From Siphonodentalium dalli (taxonomy: Eukaryota > Mollusca > Scaphopoda > Gadilida > Siphonodentaliidae), in NCBI GenBank assembly GCA_032622095.1, contig CP136068.1:10583729-10647728 (forward strand): a DNA stretch of 64,000 nt. The letters run 5' to 3'. Shown piece by piece: positions 1-10,623 of the stretch. A program made the position numbers and the translations under genes. Within the stretch, counting starts at the first letter, position 1. Every line of letters starts with the position of its first letter. The notes beneath the pieces were generated by a model. The model made no database searches and was not told the DNA's origin. It saw only the letters and a program-made list of their open reading frames with translations.

Positions 1-759
1 ATTAGTGAATTGCCCTTAATGAAATAAATGTATAACAATTAAGAAATACGCGCATAATTCGTCAGTTCTGAGGACAACCCTACATCTGAACTGAACTGAT
101 AATGATGTCATCTTTGTGACGTCATAATTCCCTCCAGTCGCTGACCTATGATGTCTAACAAACTTTTTCCGACAAAGTAAGTGATACCCTATCATACTAT
201 CATAGCCTATGCATGTGTTAACAAAATTCCCACGAAAGTACATAAGCGACTCTACTATCTCGCTGTGGAGAAAGATGAACCATCGAAAATTTCAAAATTG
301 ATATCTGATCACTCTGAGCTTTGATGTGTGGGTTCCTCGACTCGAATCATATATTATTTACCCCAGAAACCAACGAAACAGTAATTCTGATTATGCATCT
401 TTAAATGGACTAATGGTATTCGAAGTGGGCTTCATGCGAAATCAAATACAAGTGTGTAAACAAGTAGATATGCATGGAAATAGATTTACTTTTTTAAATT
501 ATTAATAACTCCAATAATAAAATTGTTCGCATGTCAAAACTATTGTTTTGAATATAATATTTATATCCACTTCATTCCCTATTTCCGTTCGATCACCGCA
601 TCTCTTATCTCGTTAGTGTCTTGTCCTCGGTCACTAGTCTTGCTTGCTGCTCAAAAGACGCCACCTCGGGAAAATTGTTCTCCATATTCCACCCAACTTA
701 AGGCAGTAACTATGTGTTTACTAAGGTACCTCTCTATCTCCATCTCTTCGTTTTAACAG
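1..759. other. Intron (3' part) with a dispersed repeat fragment
   Basis: No coding exon is seen. About 286-390 ('actctgagcttt', 'gggttcctcgactcgaatca') is a diverged copy of the right half of the TTAA MITE found at 14583-15051. The last 35 bases before exon A form a strong pyrimidine tract ending in ttttaacag. Confidence 0.5.
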
Positions 760-911
760 CAAAGGTCCATTAACTGAATCGTTTGACTGTCTTGAGCTTT
801 ACTACGATAAGTGCAAGGAACGTATCAAAGGGACGACCCCGCTGGACATGTCGCTGGTCAATTTCGGTGGAATGAGCTCGGCTATCACCTACACGTGTGA
901 CAACAAGGATG
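760..911 (+). CDS. Exon A: cysteine-rich ectodomain segment (residues 1-50 of the visible protein)
   Basis: The acceptor ttttaacag is preceded by a long C/T tract from 728. The donor is GATG|GTAAGA. The first base completes a codon from an upstream exon outside the window. The frame from 761 encodes 50 residues starting KGPLTESFDC and ending AITYTCDNKD, with Cys 10, 18 and 46. The other two frames contain early stops. The exon ends with one base (g911), which joins TG of exon B to make Val. Composition is GC-richer and codon-like compared with the AT-rich flanks. Extracellular location is inferred from the downstream transmembrane exon. Confidence 0.8.
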
Positions 912-1697
912 GTAAGATTGACACTTCTATATACTAAATGAAATCTCCAATAAGTTATAAAAAGTTTACATTGGAATGGTCTGGATGAATGTCCAGTTAA
1001 TGTAAACAGACGACAGATAATACAACCCCAAATTTGGTCATCATTTTCAACAGTTGGACATTTCGTGCTGACACATGTACGATAGTTGAACATTATGCAC
1101 CACATATTGGTTGAAATTGTTCTGAATATTTGAGTTTTTGACAAGTATTTAGTGAGGAATTTGTCAAATGGTACTTCGCAAACATATCATTATTTTTGTC
1201 TGGTTCAAGGGGGTGTGCAATTGGAAATTTGAAGGTGGATACCTCACTCATCGGAGACCCTCTAGCGAAGTCCCAGGACGTGATATTGACACTCTCGCGT
1301 ATTTCAGGTTTGTGCATGAGTTATATGAAGCCAACAAATAATTGATATCCATCTTGTATTCACTGGAATTGATATAGTTCAATGCATTTATAAACTGAAT
1401 CTCTCAACAGATAAAAAACTTTTACGAAAATAGTTTGTCAGTTTTGAACTCTCGCAGCACAGTGCTCGAATTCTCAATTAAACCCACGATTAGTCTAAAC
1501 GCAGCAACAGTTAAGATGTCCGGCATACATTATATGATGTCCCAGACTCTTTGAAACCCGACGAATATCCTAACGGATGAACGTCTCTAGATGTATCCAA
1601 AGAGTATGTGCATCAATACTAGAGGGTATTAACGGAAACTACAAAAGAATATAGTTAAAAATGATACGAGAAAATTCTACTTTACAAATATAGAGTT
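912..1697. other. Intron 1, start: nothing identified
   Basis: AT-rich sequence without splice-bounded open frames or clear repeats. Small open frames on the minus strand at 770-1317 are shadows of exon A or random. Confidence 0.5.
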
Positions 1698-1823
1698 ATG
1701 CCACATTATAATTCACTACCATATTTCATAGTTTCAGCTGGAAGTATAGAACTGTTCAAAACATATATAGACTCACATTTTCATGATATGAGATACGATT
1801 TCGATGACTCCCATGCACGGTAA
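1698..1823 (+). pseudogene. LINE reverse-transcriptase C-terminal remnant
   Basis: A 41-codon frame ending in TAA reads MPHYNSLPYFIVSAGSIELF and then FKTYIDSHF. This matches the usual last segment of many non-LTR retrotransposon ORF2 proteins (W/Y-N-S-L-P, then S-x-x-x-F-K-x-x-L/I-D). A one-base shift just upstream (about 1690) links it to RKFYFTN, the usual preceding 'FFxxR' element. About 75 bases downstream is a (GAT)n-like stretch of the kind often seen at LINE 3' ends. It is too short to assign a clade, and it is an inactive relic. Confidence 0.5.
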
Positions 1824-2697
1824 TGTGATTACTACTTAAACAATTTGTAAATGTTACCGGAACGAGAAGTCTTGGGACTTGTTCCGCTGAATATGATGAT
1901 GATGACTATATTTCATTTATACGACGACGCGACATTCCCAACATGACGCAATAAACCATTTCCAAATATGCAATGCATTCCTGGCGTAGTAAATGTTTAT
2001 GAGAAACGTAGTATTTAGAAATGGTTATACATACAACAAGATGCTAAAGACAAATCTCGAAGATGATGTCTCCTATATTGCGCGTAGTAAAATGAATTAT
2101 CGATATATCGCCTGTATTCAGTTTTCCAATAATATTTCCGCTTGACAACCCGATCACATGTGTGTGACATGGCGTAAACACTGTAATATAACATTGTGAT
2201 TAATATTGTGATTAGAATAACATTTGCATGCATCGTTATTTAACATGTATATATTTGTCATTTTATATATGCCCTCCTAAATTGATGAGGTTAACAGTAA
2301 ACATAATGCGTGGGTAATTGTCAACACACCATTGATCTCTGATCTGTGAAGTTATCTGTTATGCCATAAACCAATGAAATCATGCGTAGTCTGTGCCACT
2401 CTTCAATGAAATGGAGGGGTTCCATTCAATACAGAACCTAATGTCAATATATAGTTCTAGAGACGTACATCCGACATATGATTTTGGTCTCTTGGATCGG
2501 CAATGCGTCTTCTCGTATTTAAGTATGTGTACACAGGACTGGTGCCATTTTATTTTATTTGAGATGTCTGAGCTCAACGACTATATATAATACGAGTGCC
2601 GCAGTGATATTGACCAACTCCATATATTAACATTGTCTCGCATTGAATTACAATTAAACCAAGATATCGTTTGCTAAATTACCACTTTCGTATAAAG
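1824..2697. other. Intron 1: nothing identified
   Basis: Apart from a short GAT run near 1893-1910, no gene, repeat array or splice-bounded frame is recognised. Confidence 0.4.
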
Positions 2698-2880
2698 TAC
2701 ACTCTAAGAATTAGGGGTTCTTTGGGTTTCTTTGAAGAACTCAAGGGTTCTCTGTAAGAACTCCAAGGTTCCTCGGTGTCAGAAAAGGTTCTCTGTAATC
2801 GATAGGGTTCGTCGGTGTGTAACTAGTGTTCAATTGGATGCTGAAGGGTTCTTCGTGAACAAACAGTAATGCAGTTGATA
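2698..2880 (+). repeat. GAAGAACC-type MITE-like repeat, truncated copy
   Basis: Begins acactctaagaa, the inverted counterpart of the ttctaagagtgt that ends the copy at 16090-16473. The interior is a run of short alternating gttct/agaac palindromes, such as gggttctttggg and gaagaactc. The second end is not found, so this copy is partial. The superfamily is unknown. Confidence 0.5.
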
Positions 2881-3101
2881 CATGCGCCATGGAGCCGCAT
2901 TGAGTGATTAACATGAATAAAACATCAACCAGAGAGAAAGGAGCATGTGTTTGTTCGCAGGGTTGTGGAATGGTAATGTATAATAGTAATTCATTGCAAT
3001 ACATTACATTTCCTCACTTTTCTGCATTATATCATGCAAACTTTTACGCGTAGCATAAATACAAATATGTAGGCCTACTACTAACCAAAAATGGTGTGTA
3101 A

Positions 3102-3185
3102 TCTACTATATATTTTCTCCACTGATTGAGCCCAAACTTCCCATCTAAGGGTAAAAACCCACGGGAAGTGTCATCGCACCGCTTT
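3102..3185 (+). mobile_element. Helitron-like 5' terminus (TCTACTATATATTTT)
   Basis: The terminal motif is followed by 'gattgagcccaaacttccc' and 'gggtaaaaacccac'. The same cassette recurs at 6485-6600 and 7393-7500, and reversed near 25030-25110, 25860-26000 and 26540-26670. A TC start with a TCTxTACTA-like head fits Helitron 5' ends. It lies 0.4 kb upstream of the Helitron replicase relic, so it may be that element's left end. Confidence 0.5.
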
Positions 3186-3261
3186 TGAAAAGGTCCGAGC
3201 ATTCCTTCTCCCTCCCCTGTCATCGCCCTTGGCAGGGAGTGGTTAATCGAGTGATAATTTA

Positions 3262-3520
3262 ATGAGCGTTTGTATATGACGCGTCCCTATAAAAGAGCGT
3301 TTGTTTGCAATATCAACGTTATCGCTCGAAATTTAGCATCGAGCAAATTTAATTTTCTTTCATCTAAAACATAATTACGCGTTGGACTCTGTCAATTTAA
3401 GATTATATAAGTATTACACGCATAAACACCAAGTCTCAGCTTGAAATTTTGAAAAATAAGGGTGTTATCGACATAAATCGATTTGAATGGGAAATCCTAT
3501 GTAAAAATTTAAATGTCAAA
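3262..3520 (+). repeat. Dispersed satellite-like repeat unit
   Basis: Contains 'gtttgtttgcaatatcaacg', 'catctaaaacataattacg', 'accaagtctcagctt' and 'catcgacataaatcga'-type segments. These recur in tandem at 40250-40830, and the left part recurs at 15780-15805. It abuts the start of the Helitron coding relic. Confidence 0.6.
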
Positions 3521-3526
3521 AATTCA

Positions 3527-6450
3527 GCGCCTTTTAGATAAACGGGAGAGGGCTGTTCATGCAAGAGAAGCTGCGACTGGGCAGCAGCGTGAACAGCGCC
3601 TTTTAGATATCCGGGAGAGGGCTATTCGTGCTCAGGAAGTGTAAACTGGGCAGCAGAGTCAACAGCGCCTTTTAGATCTCCGGGAGAGGGCTGTTCTTGC
3701 TCGATAAGTGGAAACTGGGCAGCAGCGTGAACAGCGACATTTAGATCTCCGGGAGAGGGCTGTTCATGCTGGAGCCGTTGAAACCGATGAGCAGCGCCAC
3801 CACGAGACTGATCGTCCACGGCGTTATGCACACGCGATCGTGGAGTGGCAAAACGCCGCTTTCGTTTATGGCACTCACATCGACTACAAGTCGCACCGAA
3901 TTTTGCCGAATGACCGAATTGTGTCAACATTGTCGCGCTTTCAAATGGCAAGGTGAACCACCAGGCATATGCTGCTTGAATGCCAAAGTTATGCTTGAAC
4001 AACATGCTGATCCACATGAACCTCTCCAAGACCTGCTTCGTGGTTCAATCCCAGAATCTAAACATTTTCTCAAGAACATCCAGAAATATAATGCCGCATT
4101 CCAAATGACATCTTTCGGGTGAAATATCATAACTGAAGGTGTGTATATGCCAACGTTCAAAGTTCAAGGTCAGGTTTACCATCACATCGGCCCTCTACAA
4201 CCCAATGATGATGCACAACCTCAATACATGCAGCTATACTTTGTTGGTGATTTCAATAGAGAGGTAGAACTCCGTTCCGCGTTGTCTGATGGCACCAGGC
4301 CTGAAGTTATATATACTCTCCAGCAAATGATCCATCAACACAACTCGTATGTGTCCAGTTTTAAATATGCTCTAGAAACCCACAACACAACAAATTTGCA
4401 GGTAGTCATAGACGCTGACAGAAGACCACTCAATCAACACAGTGGTCGATTTAATGAACCTGCGTCCAATGAGATAGCGGTCGTTTTAGCAGGCGCAGAA
4501 TATGGCAAGCGTTATATTGTTTTAGACCGTCGTGACGACACTATACGTCACATTTGAAAGACACATAGATCGTACGCCCCTCTCCAATATCCCATCCCCT
4601 GTGTCTTCGGTGAAGACGGATATACGTTCGGTATACCACACTCATTCGGCAACAAGAATGTGTCATGTAAGGACTTTTATTCTTCTCATTTCATGGTTCG
4701 TGATGGGTCCTTCAACCGCTTGCACCGATGCCGGAACCTGTTAAGTCAGTTTGCTGTAGATGTGTACGCCAAAGTGGAGGGTGAAAGACTCCTCTATATT
4801 CGGAACAACCAAAATAAACTCCGTGCAGATTCATATAATTATACACCTCTGTGATAGCATAAATAATGATCAGGAGAGAGCCGGAGTCGGCCAACTGGTA
4901 ATCCTCCCGTCGACATTCACAGGTAGCCCGCGATATGTGCACGAGAAGACGCAGGATGCTATGACATCTGTCAGGCACTTCGGTCGTCCGGACCTTTTCA
5001 TCACATTCACGTGCAACCCTGCATGGCAGGAGTTGAAGGTTGAATTGTTCGAGGGCCATGTTTCTAAAGACAGGCGTGACTTGACAGCTAGAGTGTTCCG
5101 TCTGAAATTGACGAAGCTCGTGAACCTTTTGAAGAAACCGCACATTTTCCGCCAACCTGTGTGCGATATGTATGCGGTTAAAGAGAGAACTACCACACGC
5201 ACACATTTTAACGTGGCTTAAACACAAAATACGCCCTGAACAGATCGACAGCTTCATTTCTGCCGAATGTCCTGATCCTGATGATGATCCAGAATTGTTC
5301 GAGACTGTGAAGGCTCATATAATACACGGTCCATGTGGTCCATTCAATTTCAATTCGCCCTGCATGAAAGATGGAAAATGTACGAAGCAGTACACTCGGG
5401 CGTTCCTCTTAGAGCCACAAACTGGCCATGATTGCTATCCACTTTACAGGAGAACACCAGATCATGGCGGAAATGTCGCCAATATCAAACTAAAAAATGG
5501 ACAGGATTTTGTTGCAGACAATATGTGGGTTGTTCCATATTGCCCCATGTTATCAAAAATCTTTAACGCACACATCAACGTTGAGTTTTTCAACTCTGTA
5601 AAAGCTATAAAGTATGTATGCAGATATATCAATAAGGGGTCAGATGCTGCGATGTTCGCCCTACGAGACATGAAAACAAAGGACGAGTTGAATCAATTCC
5701 AAATGGGTAGGCACATCAGTACCAATGAAGCGTTTTGGCACGTTTGACTTACCCATCCACGATAGACACCCAGCCGTCCTTCGACTTGCTGTGCATTTCG
5801 AAAATGCACAGAGACGGTACTCCACCGCACAAACAGCGGCACAAGTTGTATCGGCACGGAAAGAGACGACACTCACTGCCTTTTTCAAACTTTGCCAAGA
5901 TGATGATTTTGCCAAGACAATTTTGTACTGTGACCTATCTTATTTCACCTTTTTCAATAACCGATGGGTCCGCCGCAAGCGTGGTGAACCCGTCAAAGGA
6001 GGAGTCTTGGGCGTGTTCAAACAATATGCTCTCGGTAGGGTCTACGCTGTGTATCCCCATTTTTCTTGAGAATGCTGATGTATGGAGTGGAATGTCCAAC
6101 ATCGTTTAACTCATTATGAACTGTCGACGGCCAATTATGCCTTAGCTACATATAAGCGTGCTTCAAATGGGACTATTGTAAGACGACCACCAATGGGAGG
6201 CAACGATGACAGAGTCAGCCATGTCAAAGTCCTTAGTTTGCGTAGTTTGTTTGCGACTCTCTTGCAAATATGTAGTATTGCAAATCCTCTTAATTTGTGG
6301 CTCCAATTCAGAGAAAAACTCTCGGATGATCTTAAGTACTGGTTGCAGGTTGCAAATCCTGGCATTGATGTTTCATTCAGTGATGATATTTTCAATGCTT
6401 CTCTCATCCAGATCGGAGTCCGGGAGTGTTTTGGACGGGTCAAATTGTGA
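3527..6450 (+). pseudogene. Helitron replicase (Rep) pseudogene, helicase part missing
   Basis: Broken plus-strand frames follow the Helitron protein order. 3527-3800 holds four units of an exact 69-bp repeat (RLLDIRERAVHA-type, 23 aa), as in Helitron N-termini. Near 3915-4122 is a zinc-binding C-x2-C ... CC segment followed by SKHFLKNIQKYNAAFQMTSFG-like sequence. 4141-4557 reads MPTFKVQGQVYHHIGPLQ. 4860-5220 reads GQLVILPSTFTGSPRYVHE and FGRPDLFITFTCNPAW. Near 5190-5215 is LPHAHIL, which carries the HUH metal-binding pair. 5540-5640 reads VKAIKYVCRYINKGSD, with the two-tyrosine Rep motif. Known family: HUH rolling-circle replicase-helicase. At least five frameshifts or stops are visible, and the sequence decays near 6450 before any SF1 helicase motif. 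It is inactive. It lies in intron 1 of the host gene. Confidence 0.88.
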
Positions 6451-6484
6451 CTCCCGACCTGACCTTAACATTCAATATGGTCAA

Positions 6485-7330
6485 TTCTGCTATATCTTTT
6501 GAGACTTCCTTGTATATATTTGTCCTTTATGGACTCGAAAACGACTCAACCGATTGAGCCCAAACTTGCTATATAGGGATACTTTGGTCCGGGAAATGTC
6601 ACGGACTGGTCAAAGCATGACCCCGACATTCAAAATGGTCAATTCAAGGTCAAATCGGTTAAAACTGGCGGATTTTGATGAAATTTGATACCTTGGGTTA
6701 CTTTTGGACGGGTCAAATCGTGACCCCGATCTTACATTGACCTTCAGAATGGTCAATTCAAGGTCAAATCGGGTAAAGCTGGCGGATTTCGTCGAAATTT
6801 TATACCTAGGGGTACGTTTGTCCGGGGAGTGATATGGACGGGCCAAGTCGTGACCCCGACCTGATATTAAACTTCATAATGGTCAATTCAAGGTCAAATC
6901 AGGTAAAACTGGCGGATTTCGACCAAATTTGATAGGGGTACTTTTGTCCGGAGAGTGATTTGGACGGGTAAAATCGTGATCCCGATCTTACATTGACCTT
7001 CAGAATGGTCAATTGAATGTCAAATCGGGTAAAACTGGCGGATTTAGATGAAATTTTACATATAGGTGTACGTTTGTCCGGGGAGTGTTTTGGACGGGTA
7101 AAATCGTGACCAGGACCTGACCTTGACATTCAAAATGTCAATTCAAGGTCAAATATGATATAACTGGCGGATTTCTGACGACATTTGATACCTAGGGTTA
7201 CCTTTGTCCGGGAGTATATTGGACGGGTGATATTGTGACCCCGACCTGACCTTGACATTCACACTGTTCAATTCAAGGTCAACTCGGGTCCAATTTCGCA
7301 TGCACGCGTGTCCTTGCTTGTATACGCTCA
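6485..7330 (+). repeat. 115-130 bp minisatellite rich in TCAAGGTCA sites, behind a Helitron-like terminus
   Basis: 6485-6600 repeats the 'ttttgagacttcc' / 'gattgagcccaaacttgc' terminus. About five to six units follow, each with 'actggcggattt', 'gaaatttgatacctagggg', 'gtccggggagtg' and 'ggacgggt'. Spacing of 'ggcggattt' is about 115, 130, 128 and 127 bp. A reversed single unit lies near 26100-26230, so the unit belongs to the dispersed Helitron-associated family. Minus-strand open frames here are by-products of the repeat. Confidence 0.8.
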
Positions 7331-7334
7331 TATA

Positions 7335-7510
7335 GTCATGTTTCTGACAAAGGCATGGGACGAATCCTGCCAGTGGTGGGCTAATCTACTAGTCTACTAC
7401 ATATTTTGAGACTTCCGTATGTGTGTGTTCTTTATAGACTCGAAAACGGCTCGACCGATTGAGCCCAATCTTGCTATCTAAGGGTAAAAACCCACATGCA
7501 GTGCACTCGG
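7335..7510 (+). repeat. Helitron-like terminus copy, forward
   Basis: Reads 'gtttctgacaaaggc', 'gtctactacatattttgag', 'gactcgaaaacggctcgac' and 'gggtaaaaacccac'. Reversed copies lie at about 25000-25165 and 25860-26040. A TC start precedes 'tactaca', as expected for a Helitron left end. Confidence 0.55.
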
Positions 7511-7599
7511 ATCATTCGCGAGCTTCAACAGCCACCGTAATGCGGACTGAGTTAAATACTTCGCCTACATCATACAGAAGCAAGTGATGGCAGAATTCG

Positions 7600-7660
7600 C
7601 GTTTTTGATGAAAAGTTACCAAGTTTTCTCCACTAGATTTTCTTAAAATATACCCTAATC
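7600..7660 (+). repeat. Left part of the repeat into which the LINE inserted
   Basis: 'accaagttttctccactaga' and 'cttaaaatataccctaatc' match the uninterrupted copy at about 34068-34112. The repeat resumes after the LINE at 15657. Positions 7645-7660 form the left target-site duplication. Confidence 0.8.
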
Positions 7661-7920
7661 AAAAAACTTCCGGTTATGACGTTGCAGCGATCGGACGCAT
7701 TTTAAAACGAAGTCCATTTAACTTAATAAGTCAGCTGCGAAAGGGGGATCGGTGTTCCTAATAGACAGGAATTGCTTCAGACACTAAGAGGTATGAGACA
7801 CTCGCGAAAATACATTTAGTAGTGGAACAGTGATGCCCTATTTCTGCGTTTAATTGCGGACTTCAGTGACCGCCCAGTGGCCGCCATCTTGAATACACAA
7901 AGATAAATAAACAATACCAA

Positions 7921-8865
7921 ATGACAAACAAAAGAAAACAAAACAAGAAGCACAGTAATAGTGATAAATCTAACTCAACACTGGAGAGTGACGACAGTTT
8001 CAATCCGGAACCTAAAAAACAACTAACAATGGAAGACTTTATGGGAAAACCGGGTGCCACCCCTCCGTCTCCAATTTTGGGTGATATCCCTAAACAACTT
8101 GAGAATTTAATTGCTAGAGTTGACACACTTACAGAAACGTCGACAAAGAATCACGATTCATATTCCAAGGAACAGCAATCGCAGATACAAAATTTTGGAC
8201 ATATTGTTAGTAAATTTAAAGAAGAGATTCTTCAGGCTTTCAATGAAAAGGTTATTGCGTTTGAAAATAAAATAAAAGTACTGGAAGTGGAAAACAATAA
8301 CAAAATAACAGAGTTCGAAAAAAGAGAAAATGATATGTCAGAAGAACTGGATAAAATGAAGTACAGATATAATGACTTAGAACAACAGGGGAGAAAGGAC
8401 AGTATTCGCATTTTTGGCATAGAGGAGTCGGACAGTAAAGAGACGGCTAAAGACTGTAGAAGGAAAGTGTTGGAATTGTTTAAGAGACGTCTTAACTTAG
8501 ATCTACATGTGAGTGAAATCGACATGTGCCACAGGATAGGAAAACATTTCAAAGGTACATCACAAGTGAAAGACATTGAGGAACAAAATAATCAGCGACG
8601 TAAACCGAGGGCTATTATTGTTAAGTTTGTGAACAGATTCACTAAATATGACGTCATTGAGGCCAGGAGTAACCTGAAGAAATCAGGCATTTCTATTGTT
8701 GAGGATGCCACACAGCTGAATCATGAACTGCTTACTAAGGCTTTCAAATCTACGTGTGTTCAAAACTCTTGGCTCACAAATGGCAAATTATACCTGAAGC
8801 TCTCATCTGGGAAAATTGAAAAATTCCATACACATGAAGAGCTAAACAAAATAATTGACAATTAA
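7921..8865 (+). CDS. LINE ORF1 protein, L1-type nucleic-acid chaperone (314 aa)
   Basis: Intact 314-codon frame. Residues 1-40 are Lys/Ser-rich and basic. About residues 60-160 form heptad-rich sequence (NKITEFEKRENDMSEELDK) consistent with the trimerising coiled coil of L1 ORF1p. LEQQGRKDSIRIFGI at about 156-170 matches the start of the RRM-like domain of the Transposase_22 (L1 ORF1) family. DMCHRIGK and KPRAIIVKFVNRFTKYDVI follow, and the C-terminal domain ends near residue 310. Known role: binds LINE RNA and aids target-primed reverse transcription. ATG 7921 is the first in the frame and follows a 260-bp 5' UTR. No CCHC zinc knuckle is visible, unlike Tx1-type ORF1. Confidence 0.85.
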   Translation: MTNKRKQNKKHSNSDKSNSTLESDDSFNPEPKKQLTMEDFMGKPGATPPSPILGDIPKQLENLIARVDTLTETSTKNHDSYSKEQQSQIQNFGHIVSKFKEEILQAFNEKVIAFENKIKVLEVENNNKITEFEKRENDMSEELDKMKYRYNDLEQQGRKDSIRIFGIEESDSKETAKDCRRKVLELFKRRLNLDLHVSEIDMCHRIGKHFKGTSQVKDIEEQNNQRRKPRAIIVKFVNRFTKYDVIEARSNLKKSGISIVEDATQLNHELLTKAFKSTCVQNSWLTNGKLYLKLSSGKIEKFHTHEELNKIIDN

Positions 8866-10623
8866 TATGTTGAGATATGCTCAGATGCTAGCTGTGTATG
8901 TAAATATGTTGTATTTTTGTAGCATGTGACCTAATGATGTAATGATTTTGAAAAATGACCTAATCCAATCACAAGATATCTTGTGATCCAAACACCCCCT
9001 TACCCAATATAATTGCTTTAATAGAATCCCTAAAACCCCAGTTGTGGCAAATTATATAATCCCCAACACTAAATATCCTTTAAAAAATAAGCCTTATTTC
9101 ATAGCTTAAAGACGTGACTTCAGAATTACACTTGATTACATAATTATATCATATATATTTAACTACAAAGTATATATAACACCGAAATGTCGCCCTGTTA
9201 AACTCGGCGATTTTCAGCAAGCATCCTACCCCAATGTAAGCTACTTTTATAGCTGGAATGCAGTCACTTGACATGCAGTGACATGAGTTCAGTGTTATTC
9301 TTGATTAGATGGTTATATTAGATACATTGTTTTGCATATTATACATATTTTTATAATATACCAAAAAATACCCCCCCCCCCCCCAATAATGTAGATTCTC
9401 GTGAAATTGAATAGTCTTTGACCCTTTGACATACAATTTGTTTGAATAGTACATTCCTCCAGCGGCTCCACGCCATGTATGACGCGAGCAGTGCCACCTA
9501 ATATCTACTTTGGATTTACCTTAAATAGCTGTTAAACATTCGACCTTTTTAACTTTGTAATCCCGTCAATCTCCAAATAAAACAATTCTTAGGGTTTTTC
9601 ATAAATGAAGTCATCCTTTAAAGTAATCCTGACATAACGTTTGTTCAGAAGAGACACAATATGATCCATAGTAAATCCAGAATTACGAATGATACATTAA
9701 ACTCCACATCTTATTTTGACACATTCTGAGTCAGCACAGACGGAAAGCACAATGAATAACCTGACTTTTGGCCTAATTATTTGTGTCACACGAACACTGT
9801 TAACAATAATCACCCGTCTCTACTAAGTGTTAATAATTGTTGGAATTTGTCCATTTATCGATCGGTTTGCCGAGTATCTAAATATAGCGGACTGACTGAA
9901 GTCAACTATATGCTCAAAACGTCCAGATTTAACAAATGTGCTGTCATTTTCTCCATGAACAGTTTCATTTTATTCAAGACTTGAAAGGCACTCTGTATTA
10001 CATATAATATAATGTAGAATATACCACACTTTCAAACAGGGTGCTGATATTGACCCCTGTCTTAATTGGTATTTCGTGCTATGTAGTTTGTTCTGCCTGG
10101 AGCACCACTTCACATGACTAAAATAGATAATATAATACTTACTCAATAAATATATGTATGTGCTGACTCGTGTAGGTACTGTGGTCAGGATATATCATGG
10201 TATAAATAATTATGTTATTATAACAGGTAATCAGAATCTCTTTCACTATACTTTAATGTATTCGTGTATATGTATGTTGCCTCAGACACCCCCCCCCCCC
10301 CTTTTTATTTATTTTTTATTTTTTATTATATTTTTTTTCCCGGGGTTTTGGCAAGCCAATTGCCCTAACCTATATTATATATTGCCACCACTGGGCGGTC
10401 AGTGTTGTCCATCCAAGCTGACAACAACCTTCAACCGGTATGTATTTGTCTTTGTTTTTGCTATTTCTGTACTCTACCTTTGTTATGCATGTGTCTCTTT
10501 TCTTAGTGCGAATGAATGTGACATCAAAATGTACCATAATGTTATATGCATATATGTACCGTATACATTACCAAATAGTACACATTTCTGGTTCGGCAGC
10601 TAGGGCGTCCGCATATAATATCA
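8866..10623. other. Long LINE inter-ORF spacer (1.76 kb) with two poly-C tracts
   Basis: L1-type elements usually have short inter-ORF gaps. This one holds poly-C runs at about 9371-9384 and 10290-10301 and a pyrimidine-rich stretch at 10300-10345. It also holds 'ccactgggcggtca' near 10386-10399, the reverse complement of 'tgaccgcccagtgg' at about 7867-7880 in the 5' UTR. No supported coding region. A nested insertion between the poly-C runs is possible, but no ends were found. Confidence 0.6.

Noticed and set aside
6610-7331. Minus-strand frames with repeated SASFTRFDLELTILKV
   Set aside because: These are by-products of the 115-130 bp minisatellite. Each frame is interrupted between units and there is no start or promoter evidence.
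10154-10603. 149-aa plus-strand frame inside the LINE spacer
   Set aside because: Its composition follows poly-C and poly-T tracts (PPPP, FFFF runs). There are no motifs, and it lies directly upstream of ORF2.
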